64,000 bases of DNA, taken from contig CP154955.1 of assembly GCA_039621445.1 (NCBI GenBank), positions 39,440,426-39,504,425 on the forward strand, given 5' to 3'. Below are positions 42,446 to 54,370 of the stretch, piece after piece. How positions within the stretch are numbered: position 1 is the first letter of the stretch; each line of letters opens with the position of its first letter. The notes beneath the pieces were generated by a model that searched no databases, was not told where the DNA came from, and saw nothing but the letters and a program-made list of their open reading frames with translations. A program made the translations under genes and the position numbers. Source of the stretch: Euglena gracilis (Eukaryota > Euglenida > Euglenophyceae > Euglenales).

Positions 42446-45367
42446 CGTGCGTGCGTGTGTGTGTGTGTGCGCGCGCGCGTGTGTGTGCGTGCAGGTGGGT
42501 GGGTGGGTGTGCGTGGGAGCGTGTGTGTGTGCGCGCGCGCATATTTGGGGGTGCATGAAAATGGGTGGGTTGGCTGGAGGGATGGGGGATCCTTGAAAAA
42601 AATACTTGTTTGGGCTTCAAAAACGTGCTCATACACTTCTGACGACCAATGCAAATGCTGTGGACCACAATACGAGCCCGAGTCAAGGGATTGAGCACTT
42701 TAAACTGAGAAAGGGACATGTGGGGTAGGCCTTTCATTACCTGCCTCAGACTGTCTTTGGAAGGATGGATGGTGGCATTTGTCTCCTGCAGGGGTACGGT
42801 TGAAGGAGGTCCATTTTTAGAAATCTTCGAAATTCGAGCCGAAAATGAAGCCAAAAAATCTCCGCAAAAACAAGGCAAATTCTGGGAAATTGCCAGTCGG
42901 GAAGACTGCCACGTACGTGCACTCCTCGTGCCCCGCCGCCCTGGGCATGGCTGCTGCCGGAGCCCACGGAGGACACGGGGCTGGATGGCGCGTGGGGGAG
43001 GGCGGCGGGGGGCGGGTTGGGCTTCGCCTTCCGCGCCAGCCGCTCGTCTGCCGACTCGGCGAACTTCACGTCCAACGGGGGGCGGGCCGGCCTCCGGGCA
43101 ACGCTGTGGCGGCGGTAGGGTGGGAAGGCGTGCGGTGGAGTTGGCGCGCGACAGACCCGACGGAGACCAAAACGGTGTGGTTCCGTTTCGAAGTTGGAGG
43201 TCATGTACCCGCTGCCCATGCCAGTTTCCCGGACCTCCCCCCCACCCGGACCGCCCCCACCCTGCCACCCACAGGCCACGCTGGGTGGGTCGGACCCGGT
43301 CAAGGGGGGGATCCCACCTGAAGCCGTGCTCGTCATATCGAACCCTGCCCGCCATTTTCTCCCCCCAACCCCCTGGCCTGGTTCGCTGCCTCTGCCTTGG
43401 TCAGGTGCACTGTTCCCCCCCCCCCAATCTTCGTCCCCATCCTCGGACCCCACCCCATCCAGCAAGCCACAGGTGCCCAAGGGTTCCCAAGGAGTCGCCA
43501 GCCACACTGGGCGGATGTCCTTCGGTTTCCTAAGACCGGCCCACAGCAGCATGCCAGTCTCCATCACGCTCAGGGATGGACGGAAAGCCTTGCGGTGGGG
43601 GGCAAACTGCCGTACAGTGGGATATCCTCCCCACTTGGACTCTGGCAGGAACTTAGAAATTTTCGGACTTGAAAAGTTCTGACGTTTGTCGATCAAAATG
43701 TGTGAGCTCAGCCCTGAATTGACTTCGGGGATATTTCCGAAACATCTCACTCGATGAAAATTTCTTGTTAGGTAAATTGGAAAAGATAATCAAAAATTAA
43801 ACACCAAAGAAGCCAGATAATGTTAATAAAAAAAATTAAAAAGCCAAAACAATACAATGACTGAAAAACACAGAAAAAAACTTGACAGAAATACTTTGAC
43901 AGAAAAAATACTTGTGACTTAGAAAAGGCAAAATTGATTTACTGTCCCTGCACAAAAAACAACCGCAAAATAAACACTAAAATTAACGACTCACCAAAAA
44001 TAACTTCTTGGCCTTTGGGTCAACATCTTGCAGGTTGGAATCGCATCATCGAGCCATGGCGACACTCAAGGGAACAAAATGACATCCTGAACCCAACCTG
44101 ACACCCACCGCTCAGCCAAACCAAATGTGAAAATACCCAAAGAGCCATGAAAAAAGAATAACTATGATGATCATACATCCCCCCTTTCCACGCAATTTCA
44201 CTCTTGTGCAAAGCTTTTTTAATGTATGGCATTTCTCGTGTCTTTTACTTTGTGTTACTTTATTCTTTGTGTTTTCTGTACAAGGTGGTGATTCTTTGCC
44301 AATCAGATTTGCAAAAAAAAGGAAATTGAAAGGTTTTCAACAGAGATAGTGCAGGGATCCTTACATTTCTTTCTGGCTTTCTGGCCGAGGCCAAAATGTA
44401 GACGTGATTTTCCGTCATTTTCTGTGATTTTCCGTGATTTTCCGTGAATTTCCTGTTTCCAGAAAAGGTCAACCCCCGAGTGCTCAAACCCCAAGTTTGG
44501 CCCTTTTCAATCCAACTGAATGCATGCTACAATGTAGATCTTCCCTTACACACCAAAATGTTTATGATCGCATGCCCAGAACTGTCAGTCCATTCATCAG
44601 TTCATCAGTTCCTATCCACACCTGTGTGTGAAAAACCTTTGTCCTTGAATTTTTTTTCTTGATTGTCCCTAAATGGGTTGCCAAAACCCTCTCAGCAGAC
44701 CGATATAGTGATTGACCCTTGTGGATGAAGCCTGGGTGGAAAGGTGGAAAGTCATTTTTTGAATAAGCAAAAACCCACACACCCTCAACTTGTGTGTGTA
44801 TTGCTGGAGAACACCTCTGATGCTTTCGTGGTCCAATTTTGTGACCGGGAGGCCAGAATGGAGGAAAGCAGCCATAAAATCATCTGTGATTGTCTGGGTT
44901 CGAGGTTTTGTGAGGTTTTGCTTCTTCACCGACTCCCGAAAATCCAATGCTTCAGGGGTGTCTTGGCTAGGAAGAAAAATTTATCAATAAATGATAAATC
45001 CATGATTATGTAAGAACAAACAGACGTTCGGCCACAGCAACAAATGCATTTTCCACAGAAGGGACCAGTTCAATGACAGGGCAATGTCTTCAGATTGTGA
45101 AAATGAGAACATTCAAAAAAGACCCAAAATGTTTTTCCGAACCCTCCGTCTCATCTGTGAATTTCCGTGAATTCCGTGATTTCCGTGAAAATGGCCTTCC
45201 GCCCATTTCCGTGATCCTCCGTGAATTTCCGTGAATTTCCTTTTCAGGAAATGTGAGGATCCCTGGATAGTGGTTCATAAGATACAAGCGCCAGACGGTT
45301 TTTCCCTCATTCCAATCGTTGTTCCCGGGTTTTTTTCCCAGTGGTTTTCGAGTTATTGTTCATCATC

Positions 45368-45430
<63 letters not shown>

Positions 45431-48192
45431 GTTCTTCTTCGTATTCTTATTGAAGGTTATTAAAGCTGGGGGAATTCTGAAACAACAAAAATTTGAGGTT
45501 TATGGCACAAATCAGGAAATTATATTTTGGGACTTGCAAAAAAAATCAAACGAGGATTTGCACAGACAAGTGTCAGAATTTTTTAAATTCTCAAATTAAG
45601 AAATATAAATCGCCGCCAAATTGACATCTAGGTGCATACTATGGGAGAAAATGGTGAACATTTTGAAAACAATTGGGGGAAATCTGCAGGGTATGCCAAA
45701 GCCGTCGAAAATAATTTAGATGCAATTCCAACCACCAAAGTTGGGAAAGGCACTCTCATACATCCCTGAACATACGGTAATGCATCGTCTCCCTGGCGGC
45801 GCAGGCAGCCTGGATGGTGACGAAGTGGACGAGGGCCGCCCCCTTGCTGGCGCCGGAGTAGCGGTGGCGAACCAGCTTCAGCCACTGGATGGCGCCGAAC
45901 GCCCCGAAGAGCACTGCCACGTCCTGTTCTGTGTAGAACGTCGGCAGGTTGGCCACGTAGAGCCTGGCCGCTGTCCCGGCCCTCACCAGACTGGAGATTG
46001 TGGCATATGGAACATGGCATTCGGTATTTTGCAGAATGATCAGATCAGCACAGAACCATAGAAATAAAGTTGGCAGCTGAAGAAATATAAATTCACACAC
46101 AGGACGCCCTGCCCAGTAGGAAATACAAACGTGCTTTTGGGAAGATATCGCCTCCGGACCCCAGCACGCTGAAGCACACACACCACATCGCCCACCAGCG
46201 CAGTCACACCGATGGCCAGCCTGAAGGGCTGAGCCAGGCCGGGGGAGGGCAGGTTTTGGATCCCCTTGTCCTTGTTGCGCTTCGCGGCGGTGACGCTGAG
46301 GACGCTGCCCTCCAACTCAAGACCGTGCAGCAGCTCGATTGCTGCTGAGGACAGCCACCCATTAATTATGAGCAGCAGCGTTGTTTGTGATACCGACATT
46401 TTCAGGTCAAATTCGGGTCGTCGGGCCGAAATTGGGGGGGGGGATTAACTCGGTCGCCGAAGCTGGACTTGAGGGGTGTTATTATTTGGGGGAGGGTTTA
46501 TATACGTATGATGTATGTATGCATGCATGCATGCATGCATGCATGCATGTATGTATGTATGCATGCATGTATGTATGCATGTATGTATGCATGTATGTAT
46601 GTATGCATGTATGTATGTGTGTATATCTGTCTGTGTGTGTCAATGTGTGTGCGGATGTATGTATGTTTGTATGTATGCCTGTCTGTATGCGTGCATGCAT
46701 GAATGTATGTTTGATTATAATTAGGAGTGTATGTGTCTATGCAGTATGCACACATATTACGTGCATGGACAATGTAAGAAGCACGGGTGTCCGGTGGCCT
46801 CCGGCGGCAGGTGGTGTCTTTCTATTTGGACCCTAGCCGCGTAATTTTTGTTGATTTCCTATAGAAATCCCATCAAAATGGGGGGTGCGCTTGAGGCGGA
46901 CCGGTGGGTGCAATTTTATTTAGACCCTGCGCTTGGAGCGGCCCCGTGCTTCTATTAGGGGGAGGGGTTCACAGTAGCTTTGGAAGCTAATTGACAAGAA
47001 TAACGGTATCGTCCCTCATCACCACACACCGCAACCCCACAGCTCAGGTGGGTAGCTGATCTGTGCCATGTGTGGGGCAACGTACTGCACAAACCCAACT
47101 GGAGGGCTCAGGGATGTGGATGCTGTGAGTGAAAGAACATAAAATGGGGTGTGCAGCAGCGTTTTGTTTTCTGAAAAATATACCAATATTTTATACCCCC
47201 AGGGGAGTCCCCCCCACCCACCCACCCACCCCCCAAAATCAGGCCGTCTGAGGGCATTTCCAAAAAAAAAAATGAAACCCATGCCCGGGCCTCCGGCCCG
47301 GGACCCCCTCCCTGGGGGCCGGCCCTGGACCCACCCACCCCGGGGGGGGGTCTTCGGACTTAAAGAGAAGCCCGGCAGCAATAATACGGGGCTGTCATAC
47401 AAATATACAAAACACAAACACCATTTGTTGTTGTCAGGGGATCAGGGGGTCTTAAAGACCCCCCAGAAGAGGGGTCCAGCTGAGAGGCTGGAAAATAGGG
47501 ACAGGACAGGCAAACCCCCGGAGTCAGAGAAGTTGAAAGCCATTCTGAAACAATGCTTTCCACAACCCGAAAATTTTTGTTGAAGGACAGATTGGGCATA
47601 TCCAATCGTCCCCAATGGGAGTCCTTACCGTTCATTTCTCTTTGTAGCTTGTGTTGGGGGGGCATCCGTATCCGAGCATTCCTGGCCGCGAAACCCTTGC
47701 GGCGGGGCACGATGCGGGCGCTGACCACAACGCCGGCCTGGCTGAAAATGTCCCGGAAGGCCCGCAGCGTAATGGTGAGGGGCAGGTTCGTACACATCCA
47801 TTCCCTTAGCGACCCTTTGGAGAACGAGTGAAAGATTTTTCTGGACCAAAATCTGCCTGTACACTTCTTTCCTTAAAAAAAAAAACTCACCCACCCACCC
47901 AACCAAAAAAAAAAGCTACATCGGCCAAAATTCCCTCGAAAATATTTTGGCTTTTGAGAGTTGGGCAGAAAAATGGCAGACCCTGCACACTGGGGGGGGG
48001 GACAACCCACCACTTTCAAAAGCTCACCTGCCCATCCATTCGCACCCAAGGGTCGTGGGGGTCACGCAACTTGAGTGAATGTATGTTTGTGATATACACG
48101 TTGCAGCACTCCGTGTTAGTGGGGTCGACGGCAGCGGCCGTGGGGGCGACCATGGGGAACATGGTGTGCATCATTGCAGTGATTGGAAATGC
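41823..48192 (-). CDS. RNA-binding protein with two RRM domains, copy B (5' end unresolved)
   Basis: Exons are 48028-48192, about 47629-47814, 46210-46344, 45776-45970, a 24-nt microexon 43545-43568, 42917-43091 and 41823-41978. The first exon carries [14 protein letters not shown]. The first RRM runs from [20 protein letters not shown] through [12 protein letters not shown] to [18 protein letters not shown]. The second starts [20 protein letters not shown] (RNP2), has [12 protein letters not shown] (RNP1) and ends [20 protein letters not shown], followed by a Ser/Pro linker. The C-terminus is [13 protein letters not shown] then TAA. RRMs bind single-stranded RNA, so a splicing or mRNA-regulation role is inferred. 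The VKFAES ending resembles CELF/Bruno-type RRMs, but I would not name a subfamily. The exon 1/2 junction does not phase as drawn, and the exon 4/5 junction loses frame under strict GT-AG. Upstream exons probably lie in 48.2-49 kb or beyond. Confidence 0.72.
42366..42542. repeat. GT/GTGC microsatellite in an RRM-gene intron
   Basis: Alternating (GTGC)n and (GT)n runs in the last intron of the copy B RRM gene. Confidence 0.95.
44395..45245. repeat. Two TTTCCGTGA-repeat clusters flanking a transposase-like fragment
   Basis: Direct clusters of TTTCCGTGA-type units occur at about 44395-44460 and 45155-45245, both followed by GAATTTCC(TG)TTT. Between them, on the minus strand (44669-44947), is a frame with [20 protein letters not shown] and VLQQYTHKL, reminiscent of the N-terminal part of hAT-type transposases. 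Everything lies in the 2.2-kb intron before the RRM microexon. Confidence 0.45.
45361..45432. repeat. (CAT)n microsatellite
   Basis: ATC/CAT repeat in an intron of the copy B RRM gene. Confidence 0.95.
46501..46700. repeat. (ATGT/ATGC)n microsatellite
   Basis: Tetranucleotide repeat in the intron between the second and third mapped exons of the copy B RRM gene. Poly Met-Tyr-Val-Cys frames here are artefacts. Confidence 0.95.
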
Positions 48193-51100
48193 CTGCAGAG
48201 AGGGAGAGCCAGTTGACGAAAGATATCAAAAAGGGCCAGAGATCATTTTGTTTGCAGATGTGACACTTGCAAGCCGCTGGCACGGAAAGCGCGAGGGTGG
48301 GGAATGTTAGCGCTGGCAGTGGAAAAGCATTTGGCGCGCCGGCGGGTGTTTCAGGCGCCACCCAGGCCCATACCCCATCCCCTGAGCGCCCTGAACCCAT
48401 TGGCAGAAGTGCAAATGCCAAGGTCCCATGCGCTGCGACCCCCTCCCTCGCACCAAGTGAGGAAAGCAACAGAGCACCCCTAAATTTCAGTGGTGATTCC
48501 ACCGCACACTCCGCCTTGGGATACTGCAGGGACACTACCACTCTCTCATCAAGGGGGTGTCCTGCTTCTCACCAATATGAGGTGAAAATTTTTTTAATTC
48601 AGGCCAGGGTTGGAATTTTGTCGACCGTCATTTTCTGGGGAAAAGAAGCGGGCTCTGGGGTGGTACTGGCTCTAGCACGGGGCACAGATACTGCCATTGG
48701 CACAGGACTGAAGATACTGTCATTAGGACCCCTGAAGGGGGACACCAAACAGATGGGAGTGGTTTGGGGCGAGGGGCCCACACAGCGGGCGACAGATGGG
48801 AGGTTGGGAGGTTGTGGGGGGAGGGGGGGGTGCTCCGGTGGCTTCGCGGGTGGGGTGGCAGGGGGTGGAAGTGGGGATGGTGGGCTCTGGCCGCCGCTTC
48901 GGGGGAGGTGTGGACACCGGGCACAGTGACGTCATCCATTGCCTGGAAAGAGTGGGTTGCCCCCCAACCCATTCAGCATCAACACTGGAAAACCTGCAAA
49001 CTATTGTTTCCTGGACACCGACATGTGTGCATAGCGCCTACGCGTCTGCATTCTGGTCGATGACAGCCAGAACGGATGCACGAACCCCCTCATACTCCTC
49101 ACGAGGGGGGTGAATTCATATCCCATCCTACGACTGTTGTAGCCTGTTGCTGCTGTAGCCATTGGTGAGAGGGGTGGGTGGTGATATGCCCCAAGGCATG
49201 GAGCTTGACCTGGCAGTCAGATTGAAGGGCAGGCAATTACAACAGAGTGGCCGAGGGGGGGCCAGGCTTGTACGTATCAACCAGAGGCGGCACATCCGAC
49301 ACACAAGGAGGCTCGGATGCCAGAAGAGATCGACTCGGGGCGGAGCCAGGCACCGAGGGAAGAGGAAGCAGGGGGATGCTGAGGCAAGGTATCCGCCTGT
49401 GCCTCATATGTTTCTTCTTCCAGAATAAAGAACTTGATTACATTTTTGAACTAAAAAAATAATACAGAACAACAGCAGCAACATCCAAAACATCAATACA
49501 GCCATCGACCGACGTCCGGGGTGTGGAGGACAGGGACGCCCAATAATCCCCATCGACGCCTGCGGCAGTGGGGAAGGAGTGGACAGATATCCCAACCGCA
49601 GCGCATGGGGCGAAGCGGCGAGGGGGCGAAGCGGAGGCAGGCAGCCGTTGGCTGTGTAGCCTTGGTCCAGCCTAGAGCCTAGGGTCTCTTCCCCGAACCC
49701 AATTTGAAAGAAATTCTGAGGGAAGGGGAGAGGTGGTGTGTGGGGCCCGCAAGTTGAAATGGGACACCCTCTCATCCATGATCTTTCAAACAGACATTTT
49801 TTTTGAAAATTGTCGTGCCTGGCTCGTTTTTCACAGACTCCACTGTGGAGGCCCGCATTCAGGCAATGTAACTGATCCCCCCCCCTGTTCTTTACACAGC
49901 TTGCCCTTGACACACACCCGCGCCAACCACATTTTCCCCGCACTTTGAAAAAGGGGGGTGAATGAATTAAATTGAAGGGGGGAGAATGGAATTAAATTAT
50001 CATATATATCTATCATATTATTATTGTCATATTGACAAAAATTTTAAACCCTGAAACATCAAAATAAATGCCAAATACAGGGTGTATCCTTGAATCAGTT
50101 AAAAAAGTGCCTTACACCCCCGGTCTTGTCAGTCGAGTAATAATACCCTCCCCCTGCGCTCGGGGGGGCTCGACTGCAGCTAGTCCATATTTGGCTAGTG
50201 GGATTTCTAGCAGGGCTAGCTGGTGGAATTTTTTTTTCCCGTGACCGGCGCAAAGCGCTGGAATTTTTTTTTGGGACCCCCAAAAATGGCCAAAAATGCC
50301 CGTTTTTGACCATTTTTGGGAATTTTTGGAACAAAATCAGCCAAAAACCTATTACCGGTAAAAACCTCGTTTCCACGCAGCGCCGGAGGAAAATTTTTTT
50401 TCCAGTTGGGGGGACCCCCGGACCCCCCCCCCCCCGGGGGGGGAGGGGGGTCTAGCTAGTCCATTTTTTCCAGTGTCTAGCCGATTGGCTAGCCAGTACC
50501 CCCCCCCCCCGGGGTCCTTAAGCACAAGCCTGATTCCATCTCCTAGTGCTGGACCTCTCTCTGCAAAGATTGCTGAATTCTTTGGGCGGTCCATTTGATA
50601 ATTGCGCAAATGGTTTGTTGTTGGTTAGTGTTTGGCTTGCTCAAATGGTCCACTTGCACGATCGCACTGATGGAGTTGGTTATTTTTTATACCCCCCCCC
50701 CCCGGGCGCTTGCCCCTCCCATGCGCTTGGCCCCCCCTCCTCCTTTCATGCAATCCCTTAAGCACAAGCCTGGATGGAATACCATGATACTAATTTCCCA
50801 GCTCCAAACAGGTTGGAATCGGAAAATATGTGATTGTCCCAGGGTCAAATGAATTTTATTTTTGAATTTTTTAATACCGGTTACATCTGATATGCCCCCA
50901 CAGGCACCTGTCCCCAACCTCCTTACACGAAAATTTGGCCACTCAACAGTTCAACTTGCTATCTTGCCCCCCCCGTTTTTTTTAAAATTTTGTGCATTGG
51001 CTGAAATTCTTAACGTGCAACCTTGGCCCCCTAAGTTTGGCCCCCGGCTTTACCTTCGGGAGGGGAATATGCAGAATGGATGCTGTTCATCAACCAAATT

Positions 51101-51235
51101 GAGGTGTCATGCACCATGGTTTAGAAAATAAAAGTGTCACGGTTTTGGGTTTTATGCCCCCCTGAACGACGAGTTTTTTTTTGAGTCGTACATCCATCCA
51201 CTTGGGGCCAATTATTGTTTTTCATATTTTTTGGT
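48193..51235. other. Region upstream of the RRM gene, upstream exons not resolved
   Basis: GC-rich open minus-strand stretches at about 48250-48540 and 48650-48930 (for example MDDVTVPGVHTSPEAAARAH) could be 5' exons of the RRM gene, but no frame is compelling. The rest to 51235 is repetitive with G/C runs; nothing else is supported. Confidence 0.35.
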
Positions 51236-51990
51236 GTTACAGAGTCTCAAGGTAATCGGAATGATGTGAATGCAAACAGAACACAACTGGTAACTGGGGC
51301 AAATGCCCCTGGTATTCTTGGTCCCAGCACCAAACACAAATTGCAGAATTTTTCAACAATCCCTTTCCACCTATCATATTATTTGGTTTGCTGGAAAATG
51401 GACTCTTCACAATCGATTTCAAAATCCTCCACAGGATGCTACAGGCAGGGGGGGGGAAATGCAACTTGGCCCTTCAAATTATGCAAGTCAAAAAAATGCA
51501 AAAAAATGCAAAAAAATGCAAAAAAATGCAACTTGCATGAAAACCTTGAGAAAAAGCTGGAATACGACAGAGCTTTGCTGCCTAAAATCAAAAAACTTTT
51601 CCAGGGCAAAATATTTTATGCAAAAAAAACACAAAAAAAATGCAAAAAAATCCAAACATATGACAACCAACCACAAAATTTATTTCAAGGGCAAAATATT
51701 TTTTGTAAAAAATGCAAAAAAATGCAAAAAAATCCAAACATACGGCAACCAACTACAAAAAATTTTTCCAGGGCAAAATATTTTATGCAAAAAAATGCAA
51801 AAAAATGCAAAAAAATGCAAATTATGCAAGTTGCATTCCCCCCCCCCTGCTACAGGGTTTCGAAAGGCAAACAAAGGGGTGGATCTGTCACCAGAACAAC
51901 ACCTGGCTCTAGAAGTTGTCAGGCAGAAATATCACGGACAGAAATTTTGGATTTTGCGAGACAGCACAAGACAACACGAACCAATCAACC
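51236..51990 (+). repeat. Coding-like dispersed repeat, plus copy interrupted by a MITE
   Basis: Homologous to the minus strand of 53890-54225. Both copies keep the same open peptide: MPLVFL, a TNCR.FQ.SL block, FQNPPQDATG, then KANKGVDLSP. This copy is split by the MITE at 51446-51849. The peptide belongs to no family I recognise; a transposon open reading frame remnant is likely. Confidence 0.6.
51446..51849. mobile_element. MITE copy 2: poly-G terminal inverted repeats, 7-bp target duplication
   Basis: Same family as 40807-41268, with the same ends and ATGCAAAAAA interior. CTACAGG flanks both sides (51439-51445, 51850-51856). The uninterrupted homologue at 54050-54056 shows the single target copy. 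Confidence 0.9.
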
Positions 51991-52446
51991 ATACAACGTG
52001 AACCCCCTCCATTGGATTCTGGAAAAAAAAATACTTTATTGACTGTGACATGCTACGGCACCACACACCTCCCAGAAACGACGTAGGTTCTGCCACAACG
52101 ACTGCCTCGTTCAAAGGGGCAGGCACTGAGCTGGGCTGGACGGGAAGCGACGGTCGGGGTGGGGGCCCTGCCCACTTTCAGGGCGCCCAAGGTTTCTGCC
52201 AGCCCTGATAGAGATAGCCCTGATAGAGATAGATGTGTGGCAACGCAGGGGGGGGGGGCGACAGGGAGGCACCCTCCAGATGAGGGGGGGGGGAGAGGGG
52301 GCGGAGGAGGCCCTCAACGAGGAACCGTGCCTGACCCTGGTGGGGTCGACCGCTGCGGCCATTCCGGGCCATTCCTGCCCTCCCACGTTGGAAGCCCCCC
52401 CCCATGCAATACGTGTCCTCTGCCGGCCCGTGCCACCTCTTCTCAG

Positions 52447-52637
52447 GGCAATGGTTTGTGTACCCCCGTGTGCAGCATGCCACTCAGGTGGCAAATGGGT
52501 CCGTTCGATACGGGCAGTGCCACTTGGCACCCGCGCTGCAATGGGAACACTGCTGGGCGTTTCCACAGGACACCAAGGCTCGGTTCTTTGTCTGGTCCAA
52601 CAAGCTCGCCCCGTTGCATTCGACAAGTGGAAAACTA
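52447..52637 (+). CDS. Candidate internal exon, product not recognised
   Basis: A 191-nt plus-strand segment between a CTTCTCAG acceptor and a CTA|GTATTA donor. It encodes GQWFVYPRVQHATQVANG and later WAFPQDTKARFFVWSNKLAP, a Trp/Phe-rich, protein-like composition. No neighbouring exon joins in phase. GGAGGCCCTCAACGAGG, shared with 32956-32972, lies 125 bp upstream. It may belong to a plus-strand gene, or be a chance frame. Confidence 0.3.
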
Positions 52638-53889
52638 GTATTAACTGAATCTCCCCTCCGTTGCCCCCATATATGTGCACACATATCATCATATCATCAT
52701 CGGTGGAACCTGTTGCTGCAGTCCTGGTGCCAGAATTCTCACGTATCAAAGACACACAAAATCGAAGCAAAATTTGGGAAAAGTGCATTGCGAAAAACTG
52801 CGAAATAAATCATCTAATCCCCAAACGGTAATTACGGGCAATGTGAGAAAAGACCTTGCAGGCTGCATCATTACAGTTTCTCAAGAGGGCAAGTATGCAC
52901 AGAAACACAAGTGCTGAAAAATGCAAAAAATACCTTGCACTTATTAAAAAATGAAAAAAAAGAAAACAAAAAAATCATGATCAGCCACGTGGAAAAAGGT
53001 GACGGTAGATGGGTCAAAATGGGGAATGCTTTGGAAAGAATAAAAGAACAGAAAAAATATGATATGCAACAAAATGCACATCCCTCCGCTCAACGCAACC
53101 AGATGAAACGGTATTAACCCAGGCGCTTGGCTGGGCCATGATTGAAGGGAGGGGGGGGGTAACCTCATGGGGGCCAAATTTGCGTGTTCAGAATCTTGGC
53201 GGCCATGTAAAAAAGGCCCAAGGCCAACGCTAGGGGGCAAAATTTGCATATAAGGAGGAGGGGGGTCAAGCGCCTGGGAGGGTGACATGGAAACCTGCTC
53301 AAAACCAATCCCAAGCCCTCTCCTGCCCAGGGGAAGGCTCTGCCCCATGCCTGCAGCAGAAACTTCATTATTTTCGGCTGTGACTCCTTTGGGGGGAGGG
53401 CTCTCAACAGCAACACTTTGAGGGTCCCGTGTTCTTCGGCTGAGACTGAGAGCCCTGAGGCGGGGAGGGGGTGCGTCTGTGCCCCCGTTGGCACGGATGA
53501 CCCCCCCCCCCGCCGGAGAATGGGCGCCGGCCGGTTCGAAGTCGTTCATCACTTTGAGCGAAGGACGGCCCAGGCGGCTTTGCGGCGTGGAGGAATTGGA
53601 AGAGCGGGGGCATGGCTGGGCTGTGGCCTGGCACTGCCGTGCCTGGGGCCCTGGGGGGGGGGGCTGAGGGTCTGCTTCGGCGGCGGTAAACGAGTGAGTC
53701 CCCCCTGAGGGGGGGGGTCACACCCCACTTACACAGGGATTTCCTCAGTTTCGTGCTGAAGACCCCATATCGCAATTCGTGAATTTTCGTGTTTGGAGGT
53801 CATCATTTTTCAAGGGTGAAACCCCGGGGAGGCCAGAATTTGATGTTTTTGACCCTCTGCAACATGACGCCAATTATCGTTGTTAATTC

Positions 53890-54225
53890 TGTTTCTCATG
53901 CAGATGACCCCTGCGACGCAAGAATTCATCCGGAAATCCTCGAAAACCTAGGTCCTGTCTGCGACATTTCCTTGCCTGGCAACTGCCAGAGCAAGGTGTT
54001 GTTCTGGAAATCAGGTGACAGATCCACCCCTTTGTTTGCCTTTTGAAACCCTGTAGCATCCTGTGGAGGATTTTGAAAGACGTTATGAAGAGTGCATTTT
54101 CCAACAAACCAAATATAATAACTGAAAAGGGATTTTTGAAAAAGTCTGCAATTTGTGCTTAATGGAAGGGTCAAGAATACCAGGGGCATTTCCCCCAGTT
54201 ACCAGTTGAGTTCTATGGCATCCAC
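53890..54225 (-). repeat. Coding-like dispersed repeat, minus copy with empty MITE site
   Basis: Inverted homologue of 51236-51990. The target CTACAGG occurs once (complement at 54050-54056), giving the pre-insertion state. The open peptide runs uninterrupted through FQNPPQDATGFQKANKGVDL. Confidence 0.7.
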
Positions 54226-54269
54226 ATCATTCCACTTACTTACTTACTTACTTGAGAATCTGTATCACC

Positions 54270-54370
54270 AAAAATAATATATTATATATACCATATAATA
54301 TAATATAATATACATAAAATATATATATATATAATATAATATATATAATATAATATAATATAATATATAC
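54270..54370. repeat. (TA)n-rich simple repeat
   Basis: Alternating TATAATA units. Confidence 0.9.
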
